DNA of 64,000 bases from Kluyvera sp040932435 (GTDB lineage Bacteria; Pseudomonadota; Gammaproteobacteria; Enterobacterales; Enterobacteriaceae), in assembly GCF_040932435.1 (NCBI RefSeq), contig NZ_JBFQGA010000011.1, positions 86,594-150,593 of the forward strand, read 5' to 3'. Made by a program: the position numbers and the translations under genes. Below the pieces are notes generated by a model. It was given only the letters and a program-made list of their open reading frames with translations, was not told the origin of the DNA and searched no databases. Below, in pieces: positions 16,128 to 25,981 of the stretch (position 1 is its first letter; each line of letters starts with the position of its first letter).

Positions 16128-16658
16128 TTACGCCTTAGACGGTAATTCTTCGATGGTGTGGAAATGGTTGGTATAAATGCAGATATCGCCTGCAATATTC
16201 AACGCCTTTTCAGCAATTTCACGCGCGCTAAGCTCGGTGTTTTCCAGCAGTGCGCGGGCAGCGGCTTGGGCGTACGGGCCGCCAGAACCGATAGCAATCA
16301 GATCGTTTTCAGGCTGCACGACGTCACCGTTACCGGTGATGATAAGCGACGCGGTTTCATCCGCGACTGCCAGCAGGGCTTCCAGCTTGCGCAGCATACG
16401 ATCGGTACGCCAGTCTTTCGCCAGCTCAACGGCGGCTTTCACCAGATGGCCTTGGTGCATTTCCAGTTTACGTTCAAACAGTTCGAACAGCGTGAAGGCG
16501 TCCGCAGTACCGCCCGCAAAACCGGCGATCACTTTGTCGTTGTACAGACGACGCACTTTTTTCACGTTGCCCTTCATGACGGTATTGCCCAATGTGGCCT
16601 GACCATCACCGGCGATTACTACGTGGCCGTTACGGCGAACACTTACGATTGTTGTCAC
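16128..16658 (-). CDS. hslV: HslV peptidase subunit
   Basis: 176 residues. A proteasome-like N-terminal threonine peptidase: after Met removal the sequence begins TTIVSVRRNGHVVIAGDGQA, with the catalytic Thr. It forms a double hexamer capped by HslU and degrades misfolded proteins and regulators such as SulA. It is the first gene of hslVU, with a sigma-32 promoter and a leader hairpin upstream. Confidence 0.99.
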   Translation of the reverse strand: MTTIVSVRRNGHVVIAGDGQATLGNTVMKGNVKKVRRLYNDKVIAGFAGGTADAFTLFELFERKLEMHQGHLVKAAVELAKDWRTDRMLRKLEALLAVADETASLIITGNGDVVQPENDLIAIGSGGPYAQAAARALLENTELSAREIAEKALNIAGDICIYTNHFHTIEELPSKA

Positions 16659-16691
16659 GAGCAGACCCCTTTGTTGCAGCTACGAATAAAG

Positions 16692-16714
16692 AGGCCCCGT
16701 ACCGCGTACGGGGC
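16692..16714 (-). promoter_or_regulatory. Stem-loop in the hslVU leader / ftsN terminator
   Basis: GGCCCCGTAC and GTACGGGGC form a strong hairpin between ftsN and hslV. A 5' stem-loop of this kind stabilises hslVU mRNA in E. coli; the same structure may end ftsN transcripts. Confidence 0.6.
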
Positions 16715-16725
16715 AGAATGTAACT

Positions 16726-16754
16726 ATAGATGGGGGGGTTTTTGGGGGTTTCAA
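16726..16754 (-). promoter_or_regulatory. Sigma-32 (heat-shock) promoter of hslVU
   Basis: Read leftward: GGTTGAAAC (-35, around 16749-16754, overlapping the ftsN stop codon), 13 bases, then CCCCATCTAT (-10, 16735-16726). This agrees well with the RpoH consensus CTTGAAA / CCCCATnT. Confidence 0.82.
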
Positions 16755-17716
16755 CCCCCAGAAGCGAGCCTAATGCAGTTTGCGTGACCGGCCATCTTCA
16801 GGCGGGCAATGGTGCTATCAGCGTTGTCTTTGCCTTTAACCGGGCCGATAACCACACGATTCCAGCCGTTATTGGTGGTGATTTTGGAGTCAAAACCTTC
16901 AAACGCCAGCTGGGCGCGGACGGTTTCAGCCTGCTCGGCGCCTTTAAATGAACCACACTGTACCATCCAGCGACGTTCATCTTTTTTCTCGGTCGCTTTT
17001 GGCGGCGTTGTTTCACGAACAACCGGCGCGGCGGCCTGGGTTTTTGGCTGTGAAGCGGTGGTGTGCGCAGGCGTTTGCAGCAGATCCTGATACGCCGAGT
17101 TGGCGGCGGTAGATTTTGCCGGCTGCTGAGTTTGCGTTTGACGCGGTTGCTGAACCGGCTGAGTAGCGCGGGTTTGCGGCTGTTGTACCGGCTGCGTTTG
17201 CGTCCACTGCTGCTGCTGTACCTGCTGCTGGGCTAGACGCTGACGCTGTAGCGTTTGCTGACGCTGCGCAGGCGTTTGCTCATTCCACGGTACTTCGGTG
17301 AGCTGCGTCGGCTGCTGGCGCATATCCGCCTGCATCTGTGCCAACAGTTGGCGCTGTTCGTCGGTGAGCTGACTTGGGTTGATCACTTCCCCGCCTGCAG
17401 ACGGTTCGGTTGGCGCACGGACGCCCGGCTGGCGGCTTTCCAGCTCTTTAATGTAACGCCAGCGTTCTTCCGGTTTTGGCGGCAGTCCATTCCCCGCTAT
17501 TTGGCGGTTCTGCAGCGATTCAGACTCTTCTTTTTTGTGATGCGTAATGAAGTATAAACCGCCGATAAAAGCGACCACTACCGCAGCCGCGATTGCCACC
17601 ATGGCAGGAGAGACCGCCGGAAAGTTATTCTGCTTTTTCCGTGTATTCCGTGAAGCGCCGTTCTTTCGCCGCGAAGGTGCCTGCTGGCTGCGGCGTACAT
17701 AGTCTCGTTGTGCCAC
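16751..17716 (-). CDS. ftsN: Cell division protein FtsN
   Basis: 321 residues (E. coli 319). A bitopic inner-membrane protein that triggers septal peptidoglycan synthesis. It has a short basic cytoplasmic N-terminus (MAQRDYVRRSQQAPSRRKNG), a TM helix at about residues 38-57 and a low-complexity Gln/Pro/Thr-rich periplasmic linker. A C-terminal SPOR domain at about residues 245-321 (RWMVQCGSFKGAEQAETVRA) binds denuded glycan. It lies downstream of cytR. Confidence 0.98.
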   Translation of the reverse strand: MAQRDYVRRSQQAPSRRKNGASRNTRKKQNNFPAVSPAMVAIAAAVVVAFIGGLYFITHHKKEESESLQNRQIAGNGLPPKPEERWRYIKELESRQPGVRAPTEPSAGGEVINPSQLTDEQRQLLAQMQADMRQQPTQLTEVPWNEQTPAQRQQTLQRQRLAQQQVQQQQWTQTQPVQQPQTRATQPVQQPRQTQTQQPAKSTAANSAYQDLLQTPAHTTASQPKTQAAAPVVRETTPPKATEKKDERRWMVQCGSFKGAEQAETVRAQLAFEGFDSKITTNNGWNRVVIGPVKGKDNADSTIARLKMAGHANCIRLASGG

Positions 17717-17814
17717 TATCGTTTCGCTGTCTTTTTCCGTTAGTTAGCCCGACATGTTACTTAAGCGGCGGGGCTTTGACCAGACAAGCAAGTCCTAAAG
17801 CACCCGGCTTTGCA

Positions 17815-18837
17815 TCATATTTTGCTTGTGCTGCCGCGGATCACCAGTTCGCAATCCAGTAGACGCGAACCGCTATCAACAACCTGCCCGCTGAGCTGGT
17901 TCAACAGCAGCAGCATCGCTTCCCGGCCAATATCGAAACGCGGCTGAGAAACGGTGGTCAACGGGGGATCGCAAAACTCCGCCAGCGAAATGTTATCGAA
18001 GCCAATGATGGACAGATCTTCCGGGACTTTTAGCCCTTTGCGCTTCGCAAAGGAGAGCGCGCCCAGCGCCATGATATCGCTGTGACAGAAGACCGCGGTT
18101 GGCGGCTGTGGTAAGGCGAGCAGTTGTTCGAGCGCAGTAGCCCCGGCTTCAAAAGTGAAGTTACCGCGAGCGATGTAGTGAGGGTCAACGGTAATGCCAC
18201 AACGACGCAGCGCCTGAACGTATCCCTGCAGACGATAATGGCAAAGCGGCATCTCTTCGGGACCCGCGATACAGCCAATGCGCTGATGCCCGAGTTCGTG
18301 CAGATAGTTAACGGCGTCGAATGAGGCGGTGAGGTTGTCGATGTGTACCGTTGGTAGGCCCAGTTCAGGAGCAAATTCGTTAGCCATGACCATCGGCGGC
18401 AGATTGCGTTGCTCTTCGATGCTGGCGTCGAACGGCAGACGAGAACCCAGCAGCAGCATACCGTCAATCTGCTTAGTGATGATTAAATCGATGAAGGTTT
18501 TTTCCTGCTGATTCTGATGCGCACAATCGCCAATCAGTACCAGATAACCCTGCGCCGCTGCGGTAACTTCAATCCCACGTATCACTTCACTAAAGAAGGG
18601 ATCGCAGATATCCGGAACGATGACCAGAATGGTGCGCGATTCATTGCGCTTCATGTTACGTCCCTGCAGCTGCGGGAGATAACCTACCTCCAGCGCCGCC
18701 TGCTCGACGCGGTTGCGCGTGGCTTGCGAAACTTTTTCGGGATTCATTAATGCACGAGATACGGTTGCCGTAGAGACATTCGCTTGTAGGGCAACATCTT
18801 TCATGGTTGCGGCAACAACCGATTTTTTAGCCTTCAC
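17815..18837 (-). CDS. cytR: Transcriptional repressor CytR (LacI family)
   Basis: 340 residues (E. coli 341). The N-terminal HTH ATMKDVALQANVSTATVSRA is followed by a periplasmic-binding-type cytidine-binding domain. It represses nucleoside uptake and catabolism genes (deo, udp, nupG, tsx) together with CRP. The region upstream (18838-18987) is a short intergenic space before priA. Confidence 0.98.
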   Translation of the reverse strand: MKAKKSVVAATMKDVALQANVSTATVSRALMNPEKVSQATRNRVEQAALEVGYLPQLQGRNMKRNESRTILVIVPDICDPFFSEVIRGIEVTAAAQGYLVLIGDCAHQNQQEKTFIDLIITKQIDGMLLLGSRLPFDASIEEQRNLPPMVMANEFAPELGLPTVHIDNLTASFDAVNYLHELGHQRIGCIAGPEEMPLCHYRLQGYVQALRRCGITVDPHYIARGNFTFEAGATALEQLLALPQPPTAVFCHSDIMALGALSFAKRKGLKVPEDLSIIGFDNISLAEFCDPPLTTVSQPRFDIGREAMLLLLNQLSGQVVDSGSRLLDCELVIRGSTSKI

Positions 18838-18987
18838 CTGATCCTCTCCTCACTCACTGGCGCAGGCACATCCTTTGTGACCTGACATCTGACACATTTT
18901 TATCAGATAGTTAGGGGGATCTGTTACAGAATTTTCATCAAAAGTGTGATGATTGTTTTATTTCACGATCCGGCTCTCAACTCTGCA

Positions 18988-21183
18988 TTAACCTTCAATA
19001 GGGTCAACGTCGAGAACCCACTTCACTTTGCGGGACTCCGGAAGCGTGTTGATGAGCGCCAGCGTGCCGGTGACAATGTGCTGCAACCGCACGCGTGAAG
19101 GGTGCTGCAACAAAATCTGCCAGCGGTAACGCCCACCGCGTTTGGGGGCGAGGGCGGGCACCGGCCCAATGACCCACAGCTTATCGTCAGCAAGCGGACT
19201 TGCCTGAATGAGATTGCGTAACTGCTGCAGGAATAGCGGGGCCTGTTGGCTGTTGTGGTCCTCCGCCCGGATCAGCACGTGGCTGGTATACGGCGGCAGT
19301 TGCATGGTCTGGCGTTCAGCCAGCGCCTGTTCGGCAAAGGCATCATAGCCTTTGTACAGCAGCGTTTGCAGTAGCGGGTGGTCTGGATGGTGCGTTTGCA
19401 ATACCACTTCGCCCTGTTTCCCTGCGCGTCCTGCACGGCCAGAAACCTGGGTGTAGAGCTGGGCAAAGCGCTCAGCTGAGCGGAAGTCGGCGGAGAACAG
19501 TGCGCCATCGACGTCCAGCAGGGCAACCAGCGTAACGTCAGGGAAATGGTGCCCCTTCGCCAGCATCTGGGTGCCAATTAAAATGCGCGCGCCGCCGCGA
19601 TGGACTTCTGCCAGATGCTGCTCTAACGCGCCTTTACGGCTGGTGGTATCGCGGTCGATACGCGACAGCGGTACGCCGGGGAACATCGGGGCCAGCGCGT
19701 GCTCAAGCTGTTCGGTCCCAAGACCCACCGGCACCATATGCGTGGAGCCGCAGGAAGGACACTGGCGCGGAATCGGGCGCTGGCTGTCGCAGTGATGGCA
19801 GCGGAGATGATGCTGCGCCTGATGCAACGTGTAGTAGCTGTCGCAGCGCGGGCATTCCGCAATCCAGCCGCAATCGTGACACAGAAGCGTTGGCGCGAAA
19901 CCGCGGCGGTTTAGAAACAAAATAACCTGATTATCGGCCTGCAAGTGCTGACGCATGCGGTTGATGAGGGCGGGAGAAAGCCCGGCCTGTAAATGCTGAC
20001 CCTTTAAATCGAGCACGTGCTGATGCGCTGGACGTGCGTTACCGGCGCGGCGGGTTAAGCGCAGCATCCGGTACTTATGCTGACGGGCGTTAAGCAATGT
20101 CTCCAGCGCAGGCGTGGCCGAGCCGAGGATAATCGGGATTTGTTCGCTGTGAGCGCGCCAGACGGCGAGGTCGCGCGCATGATAACGCCAACCTTCCTGC
20201 TGCTTATAAGAGCTATCGTGCTCTTCATCAATGACAATAACACCGAGGTTTTTGAACGGCGTAAACAGCGAAGAGCGGGTGCCGATAACAATTGCCGCTT
20301 CGCCGTTTTTGGCTTTTAGCCATGCCGCCAAGCGCTCACTGTCGTTAAGCCCGGAGTGCAGAACCTCAACCGGCGCGTTAAAGCGTTCGCGAAAACGTGC
20401 GATGGTCTGCGGTGTTAGACCGATTTCAGGCACCATCACCAGCGCCTGTTTTCCCTGCGCCAACACGTTTTCCAGCACGCTGAGATAGACTTCGGTTTTA
20501 CCTGAACCGGTTATCCCTTCCAACAGCCACGCGGAGAATTCATCGCTGGCGCTGTGGATGGCGCCTACCGCCGTGGCCTGTTCGGTGTTCAGACGTAGTC
20601 GTTCGCCCGGCACGGAGTAGGTGGCACGCCAGTCGATGGTGTCCGGCGCTAGGCTACCCAGCTCGCAAAAACCTTTTGCGCGAAGCGCCTGCATGGCGCT
20701 CTCGTTAAACTCCATCTCCGCAACCTGATGACGCCAGATTTTCCCCTGACGCAACGCCGCCAGCGCCTGCTGCTGTTTCGGCGAGCGTTTCAGGCTGTTG
20801 ATATCAACAGCCTGACCCTGTTCGGTGGCAAACCAGAACCATTGCGGCGTTGCGCTGGCGGGTTTTCCTTGGCGCAACAAAATAGGCAGCGCGTGGAACA
20901 GTACGTCGCCAATCGGGTGATGATAGTAGTCCGCCGCCCACAGCAGTAAACGCCAGACGGAGGTTGAAAAGACCGGCTCAGCGTCCAGCACTTCGGCAAC
21001 GGCTTTGAGTTCACCAAGCGGCAGCTCGCTGTTTTCGCTGACTGCGACCACAATGCCCACGCGCTCTTGTTTGCCAAATGGCACGCGCACGCGGCAGCCT
21101 GCTTTGGCGCTGAAGTTATCAGGCAGCAGGTAGTCGAATGTGCGGGGCAGTGGTACAGGCAGGGCAACGTGAGCAACGGGCAT
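18988..21183 (-). CDS. priA: Primosomal protein N' (replication restart helicase PriA)
   Basis: 731 residues from the ATG at 21183 (MPVAHVALPVPLPRTFDYLL), which matches the E. coli start (732); an in-frame ATG far upstream is not used. It is a 3'-to-5' superfamily 2 helicase that reloads DnaB at stalled forks. N-terminal fork-binding domain, Walker A GITGSGKTE, DEEH box (VIVIDEEHDSSYKQQ) and paired zinc-binding cysteine clusters (CHDCGWIAECPRCD; CHHCDSQRPIPRQCPSCGS). rpmE is divergent, 196 bases away. Confidence 0.98.
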   Translation of the reverse strand: MPVAHVALPVPLPRTFDYLLPDNFSAKAGCRVRVPFGKQERVGIVVAVSENSELPLGELKAVAEVLDAEPVFSTSVWRLLLWAADYYHHPIGDVLFHALPILLRQGKPASATPQWFWFATEQGQAVDINSLKRSPKQQQALAALRQGKIWRHQVAEMEFNESAMQALRAKGFCELGSLAPDTIDWRATYSVPGERLRLNTEQATAVGAIHSASDEFSAWLLEGITGSGKTEVYLSVLENVLAQGKQALVMVPEIGLTPQTIARFRERFNAPVEVLHSGLNDSERLAAWLKAKNGEAAIVIGTRSSLFTPFKNLGVIVIDEEHDSSYKQQEGWRYHARDLAVWRAHSEQIPIILGSATPALETLLNARQHKYRMLRLTRRAGNARPAHQHVLDLKGQHLQAGLSPALINRMRQHLQADNQVILFLNRRGFAPTLLCHDCGWIAECPRCDSYYTLHQAQHHLRCHHCDSQRPIPRQCPSCGSTHMVPVGLGTEQLEHALAPMFPGVPLSRIDRDTTSRKGALEQHLAEVHRGGARILIGTQMLAKGHHFPDVTLVALLDVDGALFSADFRSAERFAQLYTQVSGRAGRAGKQGEVVLQTHHPDHPLLQTLLYKGYDAFAEQALAERQTMQLPPYTSHVLIRAEDHNSQQAPLFLQQLRNLIQASPLADDKLWVIGPVPALAPKRGGRYRWQILLQHPSRVRLQHIVTGTLALINTLPESRKVKWVLDVDPIEG

Positions 21184-21379
21184 GTTTTGTTCCTGACTTG
21201 AAATCTGGCGAGACAGTATACACATTACAGGAGTGCGGATCAGTTTGCATATGCTGGTCAAATTCTGTATGATTCGCCGCCTTTGATGCATTTTGGCATC
21301 AGGAAATATACTATTAACATCGCGTGGTGTCTGGCGTTAGGGCTGGAAGAGCGACGCGGCCTTAACCGAGGTTTTCCCC

Positions 21380-21592
21380 ATGAAAAAAGATATTCACCCG
21401 AAATACGAAGAAATTACTGCATCTTGCTCTTGCGGTAACATCATGAAAATCCGCTCTACCGTAGGTCACGATCTGAACCTGGACGTATGCGGTAAATGCC
21501 ACCCGTTCTATACTGGCAAGCAGCGTGATGTTGCTACCGGTGGCCGTGTTGACCGCTTCAACAAGCGTTTCAGCATCCCAGGCAGCAAGTAA
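21380..21592 (+). CDS. rpmE: 50S ribosomal protein L31 (zinc-binding form)
   Basis: 70 residues. Cysteines at positions 16, 18, 37 and 40 (CSC and CGKC) show this is the C+ zinc form, not the zinc-free paralogue. It bridges the ribosomal subunits. The E. coli gene yiiX, between rpmE and metJ, is absent; only terminators lie there. Confidence 0.99.
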   Translation: MKKDIHPKYEEITASCSCGNIMKIRSTVGHDLNLDVCGKCHPFYTGKQRDVATGGRVDRFNKRFSIPGSK

Positions 21593-21607
21593 GTTGCCAA
21601 GCGAAAA

Positions 21608-21630
21608 AAGCGCCTTAGGGCGCTTTTTTT
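21608..21630 (+). terminator. Terminator of rpmE
   Basis: Stem AGCGCC/GGCGCT (21609-21624) with loop TTAG and a run of seven Ts. Confidence 0.85.
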
Positions 21631-21665
21631 GTGTCCGAATTTCGGTCTTGCGCGGAAAAAATTCG

Positions 21666-21697
21666 AAAAAAAGCAGAAAATCATTTCTGCTTTTTTT
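21666..21697 (-). terminator. Terminator of metJ (bidirectional form)
   Basis: A near-perfect hairpin of AAAAAAAGCAGAAA and TTTCTGCTTTTTTT around ATCA; the flanking A and T runs allow termination from both sides. Confidence 0.8.
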
Positions 21698-21716
21698 TAA
21701 GCCTACCGATCGGTAA

Positions 21717-22034
21717 TCAGTACTCCCACGTCTCTGGGTCAATCCCCAGCTCACGCATAATCAATTTCGCCGCTTCTGGAATTTCATCGCTGCGCTCTTT
21801 ACGCAGGTCTTCATCGTTAGGCAACGGTTGACCGGTAAATGCATGCAGGAACGCTTCACACAGCAGCTCACTGTTGGTGGCGTGGCGCAGGTTGTTGACC
21901 TGACGACGCGTGCGTTCATCGGTGAGGATCTTCAACACCTTCAGAGGAATGGAAACCGTAATTTTTTTTACTTGCTCACTCTTCTTACCGTGCTCAGCGT
22001 ATGGGCTGATATATTCGCCGCTCCATTCAGCCAT
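21717..22034 (-). CDS. metJ: Methionine repressor MetJ
   Basis: 105 residues, the E. coli length. A ribbon-helix-helix repressor (KKITVSIPLKVLKILTDERT) that binds arrays of 8-bp met boxes with S-adenosylmethionine as corepressor. It is divergent from metB across a region carrying four tandem boxes and should therefore control itself, metBL and metF in this window. Confidence 0.99.
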   Translation of the reverse strand: MAEWSGEYISPYAEHGKKSEQVKKITVSIPLKVLKILTDERTRRQVNNLRHATNSELLCEAFLHAFTGQPLPNDEDLRKERSDEIPEAAKLIMRELGIDPETWEY

Positions 22035-22200
22035 GAGATACCTTTAATCCTCTAGTCATGAGTTAACAGGCCGGGTCACGGCCATGATCGCGCGCAGTTT
22101 ACCGCAGCGGCCCCGTTCTGGCACGAGTTTAGCCGTCACAGATGTGCACTAATGCATATAATTTTAACGGCTATTTGCCAATAGCTCAATCTATACGCAA

Positions 22201-22232
22201 AGAAGTTTAGAAGTCTAGATGTATTGACGGCT
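22201..22232. promoter_or_regulatory. MetJ operator: four tandem met boxes between metJ and metB
   Basis: Four contiguous 8-bp units resembling AGACGTCT: AGAAGTTT, AGAAGTCT, AGATGTAT, TGACGGCT. It lies in the divergent metJ-metB promoter region as in E. coli. Confidence 0.88.
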
Positions 22233-22293
22233 ATGATAACAATGTTTACTCTGGAGCCTGACTTTTCACAGACCTTGCCAGGAACGAATCCTC

Positions 22294-23454
22294 ATGACCC
22301 GTAAACAGGCCACCATCGCAGTGCGTAGCGGATTAAATGACGACGAGCAGTATGGTTGTGTTGTCCCGCCCATTCATCTTTCCAGCACCTATAACTTTAC
22401 CGGCTTTAATGAGCCGCGTGCGCATGACTACTCTCGTCGTGGAAACCCGACGCGTGATGTTGTTCAGCGGGCGCTGGCCGAGCTGGAAGGGGGGGCAGGC
22501 GCGGTCATGACCAATACGGGGATGTCGGCGATTCATCTGGTGACCACCGTTTTCCTCAAACCTGGCGATCTGCTGGTTGCACCGCACGACTGCTACGGCG
22601 GCAGCTACCGTCTGTTTGATAGCTTGGCCAAACGCGGCTGCTATCGCGTGCTGTTTGTTGACCAAGGCAATGAAGAAGCATTAAAAGCGGCGCTGGCGGA
22701 AAAACCGAAACTGGTCCTAGTGGAAAGCCCAAGTAACCCATTGTTACGCGTGGTGGATATTGCGAAAATCTGCCAGCTGGCCCGCGAAGCGGGTGCGGTA
22801 AGCGTGGTGGATAACACCTTCCTGAGCCCGGCGCTGCAAAATCCGCTGGCCTTAGGCGCTGACCTGGTGCTGCACTCCTGCACCAAGTACTTGAACGGTC
22901 ATTCGGACGTGGTGGCCGGCGTGGTGATTGCAAAAGATCCGGAAACGGTCACAGAACTGGCATGGTGGGCGAATAATATCGGCGTCACCGGCAGCGCATT
23001 CGACAGCTACCTGCTGTTACGCGGCCTGCGTACGCTCTCTCCGCGTATGGAAGTGGCGCAGCGTAATGCTTATGCCATTGTCGATTTCCTGAAGACGCAG
23101 CCGCTGGTGAAAAAGCTGTATCATCCTTCTTTACCGGAAAACCAGGGCCACGAAATTGCCGCGCGTCAGCAGAAAGGTTTTGGTGCGATGCTGAGCTTTG
23201 AGCTGGGCGGCGATGAGCAAACATTGCGTCGCTTCCTGAGCGGGCTGTCGCTGTTCACATTGGCGGAATCGCTGGGTGGCGTAGAGAGCCTGATTTCTCA
23301 TGCGGCAACTATGACGCACGCAGGTATGGCGCCGGAAGCGCGCGCCGCTGCGGGCATTTCTGAGACGCTCTTGCGTATCTCAACCGGTATCGAAGATAGT
23401 GAAGACTTAATTGCCGATCTGGAAAATGGATTCCGGATCGCAGCCGAGGGGTAA
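22294..23454 (+). CDS. metB: Cystathionine gamma-synthase
   Basis: 386 residues, the E. coli length. A PLP enzyme joining O-succinylhomoserine and cysteine into cystathionine in methionine synthesis. The PLP lysine is Lys198 in LHSCTKYLNGHSD; the SRRGNPTRD motif is also typical of the family. It forms an operon with metL (two bases between stop and next start). Confidence 0.99.
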   Translation: MTRKQATIAVRSGLNDDEQYGCVVPPIHLSSTYNFTGFNEPRAHDYSRRGNPTRDVVQRALAELEGGAGAVMTNTGMSAIHLVTTVFLKPGDLLVAPHDCYGGSYRLFDSLAKRGCYRVLFVDQGNEEALKAALAEKPKLVLVESPSNPLLRVVDIAKICQLAREAGAVSVVDNTFLSPALQNPLALGADLVLHSCTKYLNGHSDVVAGVVIAKDPETVTELAWWANNIGVTGSAFDSYLLLRGLRTLSPRMEVAQRNAYAIVDFLKTQPLVKKLYHPSLPENQGHEIAARQQKGFGAMLSFELGGDEQTLRRFLSGLSLFTLAESLGGVESLISHAATMTHAGMAPEARAAAGISETLLRISTGIEDSEDLIADLENGFRIAAEG

Positions 23455-23456
23455 AA

Positions 23457-25889
23457 ATGAGTGTGATTGCGCAGGCAGGGGCGAAAGAGCGTCAGCTGCA
23501 TAAATTTGGTGGCAGTAGCCTGGCGGATGTGAAGTGTTATTTGCGCGTTGCCGGCATTATGGTCGAGTACTCGCAGCCCGGCGACATGATGGTCGTTTCC
23601 GCCGCCGGTAGCACCACTAACCAACTGATCAGTTGGCTGAAGCTCAGCCAGACCGATCGCCTCTCTGCGCATCAGGTTCAGCAAGCGCTGCGCCGCTATC
23701 AGTCGGATCTGATTAGTGGCCTGCTGCCTGCCGAAATTGCTGACGGCTTGATTGCTGAATTTATCCACGATCTGGAACGTCTGGCCGGTCTGCTGGACGC
23801 GGGTGTGAACGACGCAGTCTATGCCGAAGTGGTCGGCCACGGTGAAGTCTGGTCTGCACGCCTGATGGCTGAAGTCCTCAAGCTGCAAAACCTGGATGCC
23901 GCCTGGCTCGATGCGCGCGCTTTTTTACGCGCCGAACGCAGCGCCCAGCCGCAGGTGGATGAAGGTCTCTCTTATCCACTGCTGCAACAACTGTTGGCCC
24001 AGCATCCTGGTAAGCGCTTGGTTGTCACCGGTTTTATCAGCCGCAACCATGCGGGTGAAACCGTACTGCTGGGGCGTAACGGCTCTGACTACTCGGCGAC
24101 GCAAATTGGTGCGCTGGCGGGCGTTTCCCGCGTCACCATCTGGAGCGACGTCGCCGGTGTCTACAGCGCCGACCCGCGCAAAGTGAAAGATGCCTGCCTG
24201 CTGCCGCTGCTGCGTTTGGACGAAGCCAGCGAGCTGGCGCGTCTGGCGGCACCAGTACTGCACACGCGTACACTGCAGCCGGTTTCCGGCAGCGACATCG
24301 ACCTGCAATTGCGCTGTAGCTACACGCCGGATCAAGGTTCCACGCGCATAGAGCGCGTACTGGCTTCCGGCACCGGCGCACGTATTGTCACCAGCCATGA
24401 CGATGTTTGCCTTATTGAATTTCGCGTACCCGCCAGCCAAGATTTCAAGCTGGCATATAAAGACATTGACCAGTTGCTTAAGCGCGCGCAAATCCGCCCG
24501 CTGGCGGTGGGCGTACATGCCGATCATCAACTGCTGCAATTCTGCTACACCTCAGAAGTCGCTGACAGCGCGCTGAAAATTCTCGATGAAGCCGGCCTGC
24601 CGGGCGAACTGCGTCTGCGTCAGGGGTTGGCATTGGTAGCGATGGTTGGCGCAGGCGTCACCCGTAACCCGCTGCACTGCCACCGTTTCTGGCAGCAGTT
24701 GAAAGGCCAGCCGGTAGAGTTTACTTGGCAATCGGAAGAGGGCATTAGCCTCGTTGCCGTGCTGCGTGCAGGCCCGACCGAAAGCCTTATTCAGGGACTC
24801 CATCAGTCGCTGTTCCGAGCGGAAAAGCGTATTGGCCTCGTGCTGTTTGGTAAAGGCAATATTGGTTCACGCTGGCTGGAGCTGTTTGCTCGCGAGCAGG
24901 GCACGCTCTCTGCGCGTACCGGATTTGAATTTGTGCTGGCGGGTGTAGTGGATAGCCGCCGTAGCCTGCTGAGCTATGAAGGGCTGGATGCCAGTCGCGC
25001 GCTGGCTTTCTTTGATGATGAAGCGGTGGAACAGGATGAAGAGTCATTATTCCTGTGGATGCGCGCTCATCCTTATGACGATTTAGTGGTACTGGATATT
25101 ACCGCCAGCGAACAGTTGGCCGATCAGTATCTGGATTTTGCCAGCCACGGCTTCCACGTGATCAGCGCTAACAAGCTGGCCGGTGCCAGCAGCAGCGATA
25201 AATATCGCCAAATCCATGATGCCTTCGAAAAAACGGGCCGCCATTGGCTGTATAACGCGACCGTGGGTGCCGGTTTGCCGGTTAACCACACCGTGCGTGA
25301 TCTGATCGACAGCGGCGATAGCATTCTGGCTATCAGCGGCATCTTCTCCGGCACGCTCTCGTGGCTGTTTTTGCAGTTTGATGGCAGCGTACCGTTTACA
25401 GACTTGGTCGATCAGGCTTGGCAGCAGGGGCTGACGGAACCCGACCCGCGCGTTGACCTTTCCGGCAAAGACGTGATGCGTAAGCTGGTGATTCTGGCGC
25501 GTGAAGCGGGCTATGACATCGAACCGGATCAGGTCCGCGTCGAGTCTCTGGTGCCTGCGCACTGCGAAGATGGCTCGATTGACCATTTCTTTGAGAATGG
25601 CGAAGAGCTTAATGAGCAGATGCTACAACGTTTTGAAGCGGCTCAGGAGATGGGGCTAGTGTTGCGCTACGTGGCGCGTTTTGACGCCAACGGCAAAGCA
25701 CGCGTTGGCGTGGAAGCGGTCCGTCAGGAGCATCCGCTGGCGGCGTTGCTGCCGTGTGATAACGTGTTTGCCATCGAAAGCCGCTGGTATCGCGATAATC
25801 CGCTGGTGATTCGTGGGCCGGGCGCCGGTCGTGACGTAACCGCTGGGGCGATTCAGTCTGATATCAACCGCTTGGCGCAATTGCTGTAG
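23457..25889 (+). CDS. metL: Bifunctional aspartokinase II / homoserine dehydrogenase II
   Basis: 810 residues, the E. coli length. The N-terminal aspartokinase domain (residues 1 to about 300, LHKFGGSSLADVK) is followed by a regulatory region and the homoserine dehydrogenase domain from about residue 460 (GLVLFGKGNIGSRWLELFAR, NAD(P) binding). It catalyses the first and third steps from aspartate to homoserine for methionine, under MetJ control. The last 27 codons have a decayed second copy at 27373-27458, past the neighbouring two genes. Confidence 0.99.
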   Translation: MSVIAQAGAKERQLHKFGGSSLADVKCYLRVAGIMVEYSQPGDMMVVSAAGSTTNQLISWLKLSQTDRLSAHQVQQALRRYQSDLISGLLPAEIADGLIAEFIHDLERLAGLLDAGVNDAVYAEVVGHGEVWSARLMAEVLKLQNLDAAWLDARAFLRAERSAQPQVDEGLSYPLLQQLLAQHPGKRLVVTGFISRNHAGETVLLGRNGSDYSATQIGALAGVSRVTIWSDVAGVYSADPRKVKDACLLPLLRLDEASELARLAAPVLHTRTLQPVSGSDIDLQLRCSYTPDQGSTRIERVLASGTGARIVTSHDDVCLIEFRVPASQDFKLAYKDIDQLLKRAQIRPLAVGVHADHQLLQFCYTSEVADSALKILDEAGLPGELRLRQGLALVAMVGAGVTRNPLHCHRFWQQLKGQPVEFTWQSEEGISLVAVLRAGPTESLIQGLHQSLFRAEKRIGLVLFGKGNIGSRWLELFAREQGTLSARTGFEFVLAGVVDSRRSLLSYEGLDASRALAFFDDEAVEQDEESLFLWMRAHPYDDLVVLDITASEQLADQYLDFASHGFHVISANKLAGASSSDKYRQIHDAFEKTGRHWLYNATVGAGLPVNHTVRDLIDSGDSILAISGIFSGTLSWLFLQFDGSVPFTDLVDQAWQQGLTEPDPRVDLSGKDVMRKLVILAREAGYDIEPDQVRVESLVPAHCEDGSIDHFFENGEELNEQMLQRFEAAQEMGLVLRYVARFDANGKARVGVEAVRQEHPLAALLPCDNVFAIESRWYRDNPLVIRGPGAGRDVTAGAIQSDINRLAQLL

Positions 25890-25895
25890 TTTGGG

Positions 25896-25981
25896 TTGCC
25901 GGATGGCGCTCCGCTTATCCGGCCTACACGGTCTGTAGTCCGTAGGCCGGATAAGATGCGTCAGCATCGCCATCCGGCGCT
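25896..25981. repeat. REP/BIME element after metL
   Basis: Two inverted REP units: GCCGGATGGCG...CTTATCCGGCCTAC and GTAGGCCGGATAAG...CGCCATCCGGCGC. These are enterobacterial intergenic palindromes that can stabilise upstream mRNA and bind gyrase. Confidence 0.9.

Noticed and set aside
17013..17260. Glutamine-rich repeats in ftsN as a possible tandem repeat element
   Set aside because: This is the normal low-complexity periplasmic linker of FtsN.
23925..24539. Long minus-strand frame opposite metL
   Set aside because: Shadow frame of codon bias in a conserved gene.
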